DNA of 64,000 bases from positions 124,001-188,000 of the forward strand of contig NZ_CP058670.1 of the NCBI RefSeq assembly GCF_013414345.1. Reading direction: 5' to 3'. The translations under genes and the position numbers were made by a program. Of the stretch, positions 17,490 to 25,167 are shown in pieces. This stretch comes from Microcella indica (GTDB taxonomy: Bacteria; Actinomycetota; Actinomycetes; Actinomycetales; Microbacteriaceae). Positions within the stretch are counted from its first letter, which is position 1, and each line of letters starts with the position of its first letter. The notes under the pieces are model-generated. The model ran no database searches. It saw only the letters and a list, made by a program, of their open reading frames with translations, and was not told where the DNA came from.

Positions 17490-17579
17490 GGAGACGTCGC
17501 ATAGTCCGGCCGAGTGCACCACCCTGCTAAGGTGGAGTCCCCTTTGAGGGGACCGAGGGTTCAAATCCCTCCGTCTCCG
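17490..17579 (+). tRNA. tRNA-Ser (anticodon GCU)
   Basis: A 90-base type II tRNA: acceptor GGAGACG with CGTCTCC, anticodon arm CACCCTGCTAAGGTG exposing GCT, a long variable arm (GTCCCC...GGGGAC) and T arm GGGTTCAAATCCC. The CCA end is not encoded. It reads AGC and AGU codons. Confidence 0.95.
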
Positions 17580-17604
17580 CTCTCCTCCGTCCGTCTGGCT
17601 CGCA

Positions 17605-17997
17605 ATGAACCCTGAACGAGTGCAACGAATCGAGAGCGCCCTGCTGGGGGTTCTCGTGATCGTCATCGCGGTCGTCATCTACCCCGAGTGGTGGTGGGTC
17701 ACGCTCGCCGCCTTCCTGCTCTTCGACCTCTCAGCGCTCGGCTACCTGCGATCCCCGTCAGTGGGCGCCGCCCTCTACAACAGCGTCCACAACTACGCGT
17801 GGCCGGCTGTGCTCGGGGCTGTCGCTCTTCTCATGTCAGCATCCTCGCCCGAGCTGTCGACCATCTGCGGTCTCGCAGCGTTGGCCGGTGCCTTCCATGT
17901 GGCCGTCGATCGGGCACTCGGATACGGGCTGAAGCGGCCGGACGCTTTCACGCACACCCACCTCGGGTGGATCGGGCGCGACCGCCCGCGCACCTAG
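17605..17997 (+). CDS. DUF4260 family membrane protein
   Basis: A 130-residue protein with about four membrane helices and the end motif FHVAVDRALGYGLKRPDAFTHTHLG, which I recognise as the DUF4260 hallmark. The function of this family is not known. It begins 25 bases after a tRNA gene without a clear ribosome binding site; it may be read from the tRNA transcript. Confidence 0.75.
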   Translation: MNPERVQRIESALLGVLVIVIAVVIYPEWWWVTLAAFLLFDLSALGYLRSPSVGAALYNSVHNYAWPAVLGAVALLMSASSPELSTICGLAALAGAFHVAVDRALGYGLKRPDAFTHTHLGWIGRDRPRT

Positions 17998-18013
17998 CGC
18001 GGACCCGTCGGGC

Positions 18014-19675
18014 TCACACGGGCAGCTCGACGGTCACCGTCGTCCCCCCGCCGAGCTCGCTCTGCACGCGGATGGTGCCGTCGTGCGCATCGAGAATGCG
18101 CTTGAGGATGGGCAGACCGAGCCCGACGCCAGGCGCTCCCGAGCGCATCGCGGCCTCGGTGCGGAAGAAGGGGTCGAAGATGCGCTCGATGTCGGCGGCC
18201 GAGATACCCATTCCGGAGTCGCGCACGGTGAGGCGCACGATCCCGAGCCCGTCAGTGCCGTCGCCCGCGTCGTAGTCGACGCCCACGTCGACGTGCCCGT
18301 GGAGGGGTGTGAAACGCACGGCGTTCGCGATGAGAGCCTCGGTGATGAGGCGGAAGAGCCGGGGGTCGAGTGGGGCCGTCGTCGTGGGCGCGCTGCAGTG
18401 CAACTCGATCGACTTGGCTTGCGCCTCATGCCGGAATGTCTCGAGTGCGTTCGCCGTGACGGCGTCGAGCTCGGTCGCCGCGGGCTGTGCCGAGCTCGGC
18501 TCCATGTCGGCCTGTGCTGCGAGGATGAGCTGGTCGACGATCGCGAACTCGCGCACCAGGTTGCGCTCGACCACCTCGAGGTACTCGGTGAGGCGGTCCC
18601 CTCCGCTCGCGTGGGACTCGGTCGCCAGCTCGAGAAAGCCCCTCATGACGGTGAGTGGCGTGCGCAGCTCGTGCGAGACGCTGCTGATGAGGCGGTCGCG
18701 TGAGCGCACGGCCTCGACGTAGGCGGTCACGTCGGTGAAGACCATGACCGTGCCCTCGAGCTGCCCTCGCTCGTCGACGAGGCGACGAGAGTTGGCGATG
18801 AACGCTGCGGTCGTGACACCGTCGTGGGCCCTAGCCCAGAACAGTTCGTCGGTCATGCCCTCCTCGGTCATCGCCTGCATAAGGGGCTCCCGCTCGGGAG
18901 TGTGCGGCGTGCGGCCGTCGGCCTCGAAGGAGGGGATGGAGCGGATCGCCGAGTACGGGTCGGGCCCTTCCGCGCGCACGACGGGGTGCTCGCGTAACGC
19001 GCGGTTGACGATCACCGGTGCACCGTTCCCGTCGAGCACGATCATGCCGACCTCGACCGTGTCGACGATCGCGTCGCGCGTGCGCCGCGCCGCGCGCTCA
19101 GAGCTTGAGGCGACTTCCGCCTCGTCGACGAGCTGGAACCCGAACAGGCTCGCGACCGCCGCGATGATCGGAACCATGAGGAGTGCGGGGAGATCTGCCT
19201 CGAGGGCGCCGGGCGGCGCCGTGGCAGTGCGGACGAGATCGCCCGCGATCGTGAGCGCCCCCAGCGCGAAGGCCACGAGGATGCTCCACGCGCGGCCGCT
19301 CGTGCCCAACCACGTGGCCGGCACGATGATCGCGAGCAGAGGCGAGAGCGACGCCGCGCCATCCGCGTCGACCCGGAGGATCGCGATCGCAAGGCAGTCG
19401 AGGGCGGGGACGACGTAGAAGAGCGCCGTCGTGGGGGTGAGAGCGGGTCGCGCGATCGTCATGACGACGGTGATCGCGAGGATGAGGACGAGCCCTGCGA
19501 GGGCACCGAGGGTGACGACGCCCTCGGCGTCGATCAGCGCGACGCCGAGCAGGCTCACGACGAGCAGGGCGAGGAACAGCCACTGGGTGATGAGCACGGC
19601 AGTGCGCGGGTCGAACGGATGAGGGAACAGGGTTAACGTCCGCACCGGTTGCGCTCGCTTCAGGATTCTCGTCAC
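18014..19675 (-). CDS. Membrane sensor histidine kinase with PAS domain
   Basis: A 553-residue kinase. Residues 25-185 contain about five or six membrane helices, residues 200-320 a PAS domain (IVDTVEVGMIVLDGNGAPVIVN), then the HisKA helix with phospho-acceptor His335 (SSVSHELRTPLTVM) and a HATPase domain with DSGMGISAADIERIF and GVGLGLPI. No response regulator gene is adjacent, so it is an orphan here. GTG 19675 is my start; the frame stays open for 49 more codons that look non-coding and overlap the next gene. Confidence 0.88.
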   Translation of the reverse strand: MTRILKRAQPVRTLTLFPHPFDPRTAVLITQWLFLALLVVSLLGVALIDAEGVVTLGALAGLVLILAITVVMTIARPALTPTTALFYVVPALDCLAIAILRVDADGAASLSPLLAIIVPATWLGTSGRAWSILVAFALGALTIAGDLVRTATAPPGALEADLPALLMVPIIAAVASLFGFQLVDEAEVASSSERAARRTRDAIVDTVEVGMIVLDGNGAPVIVNRALREHPVVRAEGPDPYSAIRSIPSFEADGRTPHTPEREPLMQAMTEEGMTDELFWARAHDGVTTAAFIANSRRLVDERGQLEGTVMVFTDVTAYVEAVRSRDRLISSVSHELRTPLTVMRGFLELATESHASGGDRLTEYLEVVERNLVREFAIVDQLILAAQADMEPSSAQPAATELDAVTANALETFRHEAQAKSIELHCSAPTTTAPLDPRLFRLITEALIANAVRFTPLHGHVDVGVDYDAGDGTDGLGIVRLTVRDSGMGISAADIERIFDPFFRTEAAMRSGAPGVGLGLPILKRILDAHDGTIRVQSELGGGTTVTVELPV

Positions 19676-19749
19676 GTGCTGGTCATGCCTAGGGTCACCA
19701 TCCTGGCCGAGGGCGACACGTTTCGTCCACGGCCAGGACGGTTTCTGCC

Positions 19750-20472
19750 CTACACCCGCGCGGGAACGGCAGTCTCCTCTCGGGTGACGGGGCTCGACCG
19801 GCGACCGGCACGCAGCAGCCACACCGTGAAGGTCAGTTCGGCGACGATTGAGGGGATGGCGACGATGGCCAGCATGACGTCGGCGATGGCCGCGTAGTCG
19901 GAGACGAGGACGTGCGCGAGTGTGTCGAGCGCGTACGTGGCCCCGGCGACGGCCAGGATGACTCCGATGAGGCGCGGGGCGATGCGGGATCGAATGATCA
20001 GACCTCCCAGCAGCATGAGGTGCAGGCCGAAGGCGATGAGCCCCACGTACCAGGTGAAGTCGAAGGCCGCGAGCATGAGAAGGGCGACGTCAGCGCCCAG
20101 GGAGGTCGATCCCGTGGCGATCTCGAGCCCGAGGAACATGAAGACGGCGCCGACGCCGAGGAAGACCGTGTACACGATGCGGAACCACGCGACCAGCAGC
20201 GACCGCGTGCGCCCAGCGGGGGCGAAGAGCACGTAGAGCCCCCAGGCGACGGGGACGTCGATGAGGAAGACGACGATGAAGGCGGCAAGGCCGACGCGGA
20301 ACAGCGTCTCCTGCTCACGGATCGCGGCAACCGTGGCCTCGGCGTCGGCTGGGTCGATGATGCCTTGCTTGACGACGAAGTTGGCGAAGATCGCCAGGAC
20401 GAAGAGTGCGATGTAGCCGATCCCGGCTACGCGTGCCGCGGTGCGACGAGAGCTATCGGTGTGCGTGGACAT
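19750..20472 (-). CDS. DUF4386 family membrane protein
   Basis: A 240-residue protein with six or seven membrane helices, matching the DUF4386 family in length and pattern (ARVAGIGYIALFVLAIFANFVV near the start). Function unknown. ATG 20472 lies 8-9 bases after an AGGAGA ribosome binding site. It follows the dehydrogenase gene by 71 bases on the same strand and probably belongs to its TetR-controlled transcript. The tail VTREETAVPARV is cytoplasmic. Confidence 0.8.
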   Translation of the reverse strand: MSTHTDSSRRTAARVAGIGYIALFVLAIFANFVVKQGIIDPADAEATVAAIREQETLFRVGLAAFIVVFLIDVPVAWGLYVLFAPAGRTRSLLVAWFRIVYTVFLGVGAVFMFLGLEIATGSTSLGADVALLMLAAFDFTWYVGLIAFGLHLMLLGGLIIRSRIAPRLIGVILAVAGATYALDTLAHVLVSDYAAIADVMLAIVAIPSIVAELTFTVWLLRAGRRSSPVTREETAVPARV

Positions 20473-20543
20473 GGGGTGTTCTCCTTTTCTATGGGGTGGG
20501 TGACTTCTCAGGGTTGGGGTGGTGCAGGGGTGTGGGGTGGCGA

Positions 20544-21563
20544 TCACTCCGCCACGTGCAGCACGGCTTTGCCGCGGACGCGACCGGCCGCGAGATCCGC
20601 AATCGCGTCGCGCACGGCGGACAGCGGGCGCACGGCCTCCGTGGTCGATCGGATGGCTCCGGACTCGATGAGGTGCACGAGCTCCGGCAGCCCGGCGCGA
20701 GACTCGGAGGAGATGAAGAAGCCGAGCCGTCGACGCGTGAAGGCGGAGCGGATGCGGGCACCGAACTGGCGCTGGATCCCGCCGGTGAGGCGGTCGCCGT
20801 CCTCACCGCCGACGATGACGAGCGCGCCCGTCTGCGTCAGGATGCGCACGAGGCGGTGAAGAGGCAGCCGACCGTTGATGTCGATGATGACGTCATAGCG
20901 GTCGGGGAGTCGGGTGACGTCGGTCGTGACGTAGTCGATGACCCGTGCGGCGCCGAGCGACCGCACGAAGTCAGACTTGGCCGCACTTGCGACGCCCACT
21001 ACCTCGGCGCCGGCGGCGGCCGCAATCTGAACCGCGTAGCCACCGACCCCACCGGACGCACCGATGACGAGTACGCGCTGCCCCGCCTGGACTCGACCAT
21101 GGTCTCGAACCGCCTCGAGAGCGGCGAGGCCGGAGACGGGGACCGCCGCAGCGTCGTCGTACTCCAGCCCGGCGGGCATCCGTGCAAGCGTGCTGACGTC
21201 GGCGACCGCGTAATCGGCGAAGCTGCCCGACGCGGTGCCGAACACGGAGTCGCCGATCGCGAGCTCGGTCACTCCCGGCCCCAGGCCGACGACGGTTCCT
21301 GCGACGTCGAGGCCGGGGACTGGCTGCCGGGGGGTCGTCATACCGAACATGGGCCGCACGATGTACGGCAGGCCCGCCATGATGTGCCATACGCCACGGT
21401 CGATTCCGGCAGCGTGCACTCGGATGAGGACCTGTCGGTCGCCGGGGTGCGGGACTGCGATGCGCTCCATCGTCAGCACCTCCGGCCCGCCGTAGCCGCG
21501 TTGGACGACGGCGCGCATGGTCGCGGGAATGGACTCTGTTCGGGGTTGCGAGAGCTGGTTCAT
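20544..21563 (-). CDS. NAD(P)-dependent medium-chain dehydrogenase/quinone oxidoreductase
   Basis: A 339-residue MDR-superfamily enzyme. It shows the GroES-like N-terminal part (GPEVLTMERIAVPHPGDRQVLIRVHAAGIDRG) and the Rossmann dinucleotide loop VIGASGGVGGYAVQIA near residues 150-165. The structural-zinc cysteines of alcohol dehydrogenases are absent, placing it with quinone reductase-like members; substrate unknown. ATG 21563 is 7 bases after GGAGGA. It is divergent from the tetR gene, with operators in both positions expected for repression, so its substrate may be the TetR ligand. Confidence 0.85.
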   Translation of the reverse strand: MNQLSQPRTESIPATMRAVVQRGYGGPEVLTMERIAVPHPGDRQVLIRVHAAGIDRGVWHIMAGLPYIVRPMFGMTTPRQPVPGLDVAGTVVGLGPGVTELAIGDSVFGTASGSFADYAVADVSTLARMPAGLEYDDAAAVPVSGLAALEAVRDHGRVQAGQRVLVIGASGGVGGYAVQIAAAAGAEVVGVASAAKSDFVRSLGAARVIDYVTTDVTRLPDRYDVIIDINGRLPLHRLVRILTQTGALVIVGGEDGDRLTGGIQRQFGARIRSAFTRRRLGFFISSESRAGLPELVHLIESGAIRSTTEAVRPLSAVRDAIADLAAGRVRGKAVLHVAE

Positions 21564-21584
21564 GTGAGATTCCTCCGTTTCGTT

Positions 21585-21597
21585 CGTACTAAGTACG
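21585..21597. promoter_or_regulatory. TetR operator, site 1 (CGTACTAAGTACG)
   Basis: Perfect 13-base palindrome, just downstream of the expected transcription start of the dehydrogenase gene. Confidence 0.7.
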
Positions 21598-21608
21598 CTG
21601 ATTCGAGA

Positions 21609-21638
21609 AACGTAGCCATACTTAGTACGATGTGTCAA
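21609..21638 (-). promoter_or_regulatory. Promoter of the dehydrogenase/DUF4386 genes
   Basis: Minus-strand TTGACA (21633-21638) and TACGTT (21609-21614) separated by 18 bases; operator site 2 fills the spacer. Confidence 0.6.
21617..21629. promoter_or_regulatory. TetR operator, site 2 (CATACTTAGTACG)
   Basis: One mismatch from site 1; centre 32 bases from that of site 1. It also overlaps a possible plus-strand tetR promoter (TTCGAG 21602, TACGAT 21626-21631), so the repressor may control itself. Confidence 0.65.
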
Positions 21639-21661
21639 GACCGAGTGTTGAGGAGGGCGAG

Positions 21662-22339
21662 ATGCCTGAGCGGGGAGACCGTCCACGGGGAAGGTTGGGC
21701 CGGGATCAGATCATCGGCGCCGCAGTCGAGCTCGCGGATGAGATCGGCCTCGAGCCGCTGACCATTCGACGGCTTGCCGATCACCTCGGCGTGCGGCCCA
21801 TGAGCCTGTACCACTACGTCCAGAACAAGGACGACATCATCGACGGCATGGTCGGTCGGGTGTTCGCCGAGGTGGAGCGTCCCGACCCCACTTCCCCGTG
21901 GAAGGACGAGGTGCGGGCGCGTGCCCGATCCCTGCGCGGCGCTCTGCGCCGCCATCCCTGGGCCATTCCCATCATGGAGTCCCGGCGCACTCCGGGCGCG
22001 GAGATTCTCGATCACCACGAGGCGATGCTCGCTACATGGTTGAGCACGGGCTACTCGATGGCGGTGGTGGCGCACGGACTCGCCGTGGTCGATGCTTTCG
22101 TGTACGGCTTCGCGCTTCAAGAGGCTGCGCTCCCCTTGGGGGAGAGCGGCGGTGATCTCACCGAGGCGAGCGAGCAGGTCGTGATGCCTCTCTCTCCCGA
22201 GCAGTATCCGTCTCTCGTGCGCTTCACGACGGAGCACGTGATGCAGCCCGGCTACGACTTCGGGGACTCCTTCGAGGTCGGCCTCGGCTACGTGCTCGAC
22301 GGCGTGGAGCGCGCAGGGGAGGCAGCGGCGGGAGCGTGA
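21662..22339 (+). CDS. TetR family transcriptional regulator
   Basis: A 225-residue repressor. The N-terminal DNA-binding helices read LTIRRLADHLGVRPMSLYHYVQNKDDIID (about residues 35-63), and the C-terminal ligand domain matches the tetracycline-repressor-like C-terminal family (MAVVAHGLAVVDAFVYGFALQEAAL). ATG 21662 follows GAGGAGGG. It is divergent from the dehydrogenase gene. Four palindromes of one kind flank it, two before the dehydrogenase and two before the 60-residue membrane protein gene, which defines a small local regulon. Confidence 0.88.
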   Translation: MPERGDRPRGRLGRDQIIGAAVELADEIGLEPLTIRRLADHLGVRPMSLYHYVQNKDDIIDGMVGRVFAEVERPDPTSPWKDEVRARARSLRGALRRHPWAIPIMESRRTPGAEILDHHEAMLATWLSTGYSMAVVAHGLAVVDAFVYGFALQEAALPLGESGGDLTEASEQVVMPLSPEQYPSLVRFTTEHVMQPGYDFGDSFEVGLGYVLDGVERAGEAAAGA

Positions 22340-22341
22340 GG

Positions 22342-22390
22342 CGATCGAGTGCCGCCGGTGGGGCGGACCACTGTCGGTGGCACTCGATCG
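22342..22390. terminator. Hairpin between convergent tetR and small membrane protein genes
   Basis: Inverted repeat CGATCGAGTGCC (22342-22353) and GGCACTCGATCG (22379-22390), with further pairing inside; no T run. It probably ends tetR transcription. Confidence 0.55.
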
Positions 22391-22421
22391 GCGACTGTCA
22401 CGCTCGCGTGAGCGCGCTCCC

Positions 22422-22604
22422 TTAGTAGGGCGTCGCGGCCAGGACGGACAGTCCCAGCGTGAACAGGGCCCAGAACGCGCCCACGCACACGAGGCCTACC
22501 CCCAGGCCCACGGGGGATGCCCACCCGTGCCATCGCATGGCGAGCAGCTTCTCCTCGCGCAGGTGTTCCTCTCGGGTCTTTCCGTGGTTGGTCGAATCGG
22601 TCAT
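22422..22604 (-). CDS. Small single-span membrane protein of the TetR regulon
   Basis: A 60-residue protein: a charged 28-residue cytoplasmic start (REEHLREEKLLAMRWHG) and one membrane helix at about residues 33-56. Family not recognised. ATG 22604 is 6 bases behind AAGGAG. Its promoter carries the same operator pair as the dehydrogenase promoter, so it should be induced together with it. A role in membrane stress or as partner of the DUF4386 protein is only a guess. Confidence 0.65.
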   Translation of the reverse strand: MTDSTNHGKTREEHLREEKLLAMRWHGWASPVGLGVGLVCVGAFWALFTLGLSVLAATPY

Positions 22605-22625
22605 GTGCTTCTCCTTGTCCGGAAT

Positions 22626-22638
22626 CGTACTAAGTACG
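22626..22638. promoter_or_regulatory. TetR operator, site 3 (CGTACTAAGTACG)
   Basis: Identical to site 1; lies between the promoter and the ribosome binding site of the small membrane protein gene. Confidence 0.7.
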
Positions 22639-22650
22639 TCGATGTGGCCG

Positions 22651-22680
22651 AGTCTATTCGTACTATGTACGTCTAGTCAA
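22651..22680 (-). promoter_or_regulatory. Promoter of the small membrane protein gene
   Basis: Minus-strand TTGACT (22675-22680), 18-base spacer, TAGACT (22651-22656). Operator site 4 lies within the spacer. Confidence 0.65.
22659..22671. promoter_or_regulatory. TetR operator, site 4 (CGTACTATGTACG)
   Basis: One mismatch from sites 1 and 3; centre 33 bases from that of site 3. Confidence 0.65.
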
Positions 22681-22723
22681 GGCAGGCGTCGGCATCCGGT
22701 TCGCCTCCCCGTCGCAGCGCTGG

Positions 22724-22729
22724 TATGCT
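22724..22729 (+). promoter_or_regulatory. -10 element (TATGCT) of tRNA-Arg
   Basis: TATGCT, 23 bases before the tRNA; TTCGCC at 22700-22705 is a weak -35. Confidence 0.4.
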
Positions 22730-22752
22730 CACTCAGTCGCCTCGTGCGACAC

Positions 22753-22828
22753 GCGCCCGTAGCTCAATGGATAGAGCATCTGACTACGGATCAGAAGGTT
22801 GGGAGTTCGAGTCTCTCCGGGCGCGCCA
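22753..22828 (+). tRNA. tRNA-Arg (anticodon ACG)
   Basis: A 76-base tRNA including an encoded CCA. Acceptor GCGCCCG pairs with CGGGCGC, D arm AGCTCAATGGATAGAGC, anticodon loop CTACGGA (ACG; the A is expected to be edited to inosine), T arm GGGAGTTCGAGTCTCTC. Confidence 0.95.
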
Positions 22829-22848
22829 CCGCTTCACTCGCTACCGGC

Positions 22849-22854
22849 TAGCCT
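22849..22854 (+). promoter_or_regulatory. -10 element (TAGCCT) of leaderless psuG
   Basis: TAGCCT, 6 bases before GTG 22861 and 21 bases after the tRNA-Arg 3' end. Confidence 0.5.
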
Positions 22855-22860
22855 TGCCCG

Positions 22861-23775
22861 GTGACCCTCCTGCACCTGTCTCCCGATGTGGAGGCCGCGC
22901 TCGCCGCGGGCCGCCCCGTCGTGGCCCTCGAGTCGACCATCATCAGCCACGGCCTGCCGCGGCCGCGCAACCACGAGGCGGCCCTCGAGTTCGAGCAGCT
23001 CTTGCGTGACCAGGGCGTGACGCCCGCGACGATCGCCGTGCTCGATGGCGTTCCCCAGATCGGTCTGGACGCCGACGGCGTGCGGCGCATCGCCGAGGAG
23101 GATCTCGCGAAGGCGAGCGTGCGCGACCTGCCCATCCTCGCGGCGCGTGGGGCGAGCGGCGCGACGACGGTCGCCGCGACCGCGCACCTCGCCGCGATGG
23201 CGGGCATCCGCGTCTTCGCCACAGGCGGCCTCGGCGGTGTGCACCGCGGCGCGAGCGAGACCTTCGACGAGTCCGCCGACCTCTCCACGCTCGCGGTGAC
23301 ACCCATCACGGTCGTCTCGGCGGGGGTGAAGAGCGTGCTCGACATCGCCGCCACCCTCGAGCGTCTCGAGACGTACAGCGTGCCGGTCATCGGTCTCGGC
23401 ACGACCGTGTTCCCGAGCTTCTGGCTGCGGGAGAGCGCCTTCACCCTCGACTGGTCGGTCGACAGCCCCGCCGACGTCGCCGCCGTCATGGTCGCGCACG
23501 ATGCGCTCGGCCACCGTCAGGGCATCGTCGTCGCCAACCCCGTGCCCGCCGACCAGGCCTGGGAGCGCGAGGAGCACGACCGCGTGCTCGACGAGGCATT
23601 CGCGGCCGCCGAGCGCGCGGGGGTGAGCGGCAAGGCCGTCACGCCGTTCCTGCTCGGCACGATCGTGGAGCTCTCCGGCGGCCGCAGCCTCGAGGTCAAC
23701 CTCGACCTCGCGCGCAACAACGTGCGGGTCGCGGGCGCGATCGCGCGCGCCTGGGCGGCACGGGCCGGCGCCTGA
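22861..23775 (+). CDS. psuG: Pseudouridine-5'-phosphate glycosidase
   Basis: A 304-residue enzyme of the PsuG/YeiN family that splits pseudouridine 5'-phosphate into uracil and ribose 5-phosphate. Recognisable are VVALESTIISHGLPRP at the start, ARGASGATTVAATAHLA, the ATGGLGGVHRGA loop and SAGVKSVLDIAATLERLET with a conserved Lys. Full length. GTG 22861 is set by the leaderless -10. The stop is followed 2 bases later by the psuK-like kinase, which supplies its substrate, giving a complete two-step pathway for pseudouridine from degraded RNA. Confidence 0.93.
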   Translation: MTLLHLSPDVEAALAAGRPVVALESTIISHGLPRPRNHEAALEFEQLLRDQGVTPATIAVLDGVPQIGLDADGVRRIAEEDLAKASVRDLPILAARGASGATTVAATAHLAAMAGIRVFATGGLGGVHRGASETFDESADLSTLAVTPITVVSAGVKSVLDIAATLERLETYSVPVIGLGTTVFPSFWLRESAFTLDWSVDSPADVAAVMVAHDALGHRQGIVVANPVPADQAWEREEHDRVLDEAFAAAERAGVSGKAVTPFLLGTIVELSGGRSLEVNLDLARNNVRVAGAIARAWAARAGA

Positions 23776-23777
23776 CC

Positions 23778-24692
23778 GTGGCGGGCTCGCGCGTCGTCGT
23801 CGTGGGCGACGTCATCGACGACATCATCGTGGTGCCGGGCGGGCCCGTGCGCCCCGACACCGACACGACGAGCACGATCGTGCGCAGACCCGGCGGCTCC
23901 GCATCCAACACTGCGGCGTGGCTGGGGTGGCTCGGAGCTCCGGTCGACCTCGTGGGGCGGGTCGGGGCCGGGGATCTCGACCGGCACGCAGGCGCCCTGA
24001 GGGCATCCGGGGTCACGCCGCACCTCTCCGAAGATCCCGATCGCGTGACGGGCATGATCGTCATCGTCGTCGACGGTGAGCATCGCACGATGCTCACCGA
24101 TCGGGGTGCCAACGCGACGCTGTCGCCGGCGGCGGTCACGGATGCCCTGCTCGACGAAGCTGCGTGCCTTCACCTCACCGGCTACACGCTCTTCGACGCG
24201 CTCGAGGCCGAGTCGTTCGCCCAGCTCGTGCGTCGCGCCCACGAGCGCGGAGTAATGGTGTCGCTCGACCCGGGGTCAGCCGGGTTCCTCGTCGACTACG
24301 GGGTCGAGCAGTTTCTCGCCGATACGCGCGGCGTCGACATTCTGCTGCCCAACCGGGCGGAGGCGCAGCTGCTCGTCGGGGACGCGATGGCGGCGGACGA
24401 GTCGACGCCCACGCCGGAGGAGTGCGCCGAGGCTCTGCTCGAGCACGCCCCGACGGTCGTGCTGACGAGCGGCGGTGATGGAGTGATCGTCGCGCGGCGC
24501 GGGCACGAGCTGCAGCGCGTTGCCGTGGAGCCCGTGGACGCCGTGGAACCGACGGGAGCCGGTGACGCCTTCTCGGCCGGTCTGCTGCACGGTCTGCTGG
24601 CCGGCGACGACGTGGTGGCGGCGACCGTGACAGGAGTGCGCACAGCACGAGAGGCGGTCGCCCTCTCAGGAGGACGACCGCCTCTCGTGTAG
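23778..24692 (+). CDS. psuK: PfkB family kinase, probable pseudouridine kinase
   Basis: A 304-residue PfkB sugar/nucleoside kinase. The N-terminal GGSASNTAAWLGWLG motif (around residues 39-53) binds substrate, and VEPTGAGDAFSAGLLHGL (about 253-270) holds the anion hole and catalytic Asp. Its position directly after psuG makes pseudouridine the likely substrate; sequence alone would only say PfkB. GTG start 2 bases after the psuG stop. The last codons before the TAG also form the stem of a transcription terminator. Confidence 0.85.
   Translation: MAGSRVVVVGDVIDDIIVVPGGPVRPDTDTTSTIVRRPGGSASNTAAWLGWLGAPVDLVGRVGAGDLDRHAGALRASGVTPHLSEDPDRVTGMIVIVVDGEHRTMLTDRGANATLSPAAVTDALLDEAACLHLTGYTLFDALEAESFAQLVRRAHERGVMVSLDPGSAGFLVDYGVEQFLADTRGVDILLPNRAEAQLLVGDAMAADESTPTPEECAEALLEHAPTVVLTSGGDGVIVARRGHELQRVAVEPVDAVEPTGAGDAFSAGLLHGLLAGDDVVAATVTGVRTAREAVALSGGRPPLV
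24646..24689 (+). terminator. Hairpin encoded inside the 3' end of psuK
   Basis: Perfect 15-base-pair repeat: CACGAGAGGCGGTCG (24646-24660) and CGACCGCCTCTCGTG (24675-24689), 14-base loop. The right arm ends one base before the psuK stop codon. Confidence 0.6.
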
Positions 24693-24706
24693 CTGTCGTG
24701 TGCTGA

Positions 24707-24729
24707 CCGAGCCCCCCGATGCGGCTCGG
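24707..24729. terminator. Hairpin between convergent psuK and SPAS-repeat gene
   Basis: CCGAGCC (24707-24713) pairs with GGCTCGG (24723-24729) around a 9-base loop; no T run. It may serve either strand. Confidence 0.45.
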
Positions 24730-24740
24730 GCTGCGCGCCC

Positions 24741-25145
24741 TTAGTCGGAGGAGCTGACGGAGGCGGGGCTCGCGGGCGAGTCGACGCTTGCCGGCGACGC
24801 GGGGCTGGCCGGTGACGGCGGGCTGTCGACGCTCACGGGGCTCGGCGCCGAGGCGGAGGCCGGGCTCAGAGGCGACGCGGGCGACTCCGTGCTCGCCGGG
24901 GAGGGCGTGCTCGCGGGCGACGGCGACACGATGCTGTCGCTGTTCACGTCGAACGTGAGGTCGCCGCTGTCATCGGTCGAGACCGAGTCGTCGTCGTTCA
25001 CGGTGACCCCGGGAATCTGCAGGTTGGTGGCGCCGGAGACGAGCGGCATCGTGCTCGCCGTCGCGACGGCACCGCCGGTGAGGCCCGCGAGTCCGAGCGC
25101 CGAGACGGCGCTGATGGCGATCCAGTTCTTGGGGGTGAAGCTCAT
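24741..25145 (-). CDS. Secreted Ser/Pro/Ala-repeat protein
   Basis: A 134-residue protein with a signal peptide (hydrophobic stretch about residues 9-30, likely cut after ATAS), a short polar segment (LQIPGVTVNDDDSVSTDDSGDLTFDVNS) and then about 70 residues of SPAS/SPASTE/SVDSP repeats ending SVSSSD. There is no sorting motif or membrane anchor. Family not recognised; such stretches usually span or decorate the cell wall. ATG 25145 follows AGAAGGAGC. The upstream frame extension to 25211 is not supported. Confidence 0.7.
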   Translation of the reverse strand: MSFTPKNWIAISAVSALGLAGLTGGAVATASTMPLVSGATNLQIPGVTVNDDDSVSTDDSGDLTFDVNSDSIVSPSPASTPSPASTESPASPLSPASASAPSPVSVDSPPSPASPASPASVDSPASPASVSSSD

Positions 25146-25167
25146 GAGGTGCTCCTTCTTCTGAGAA

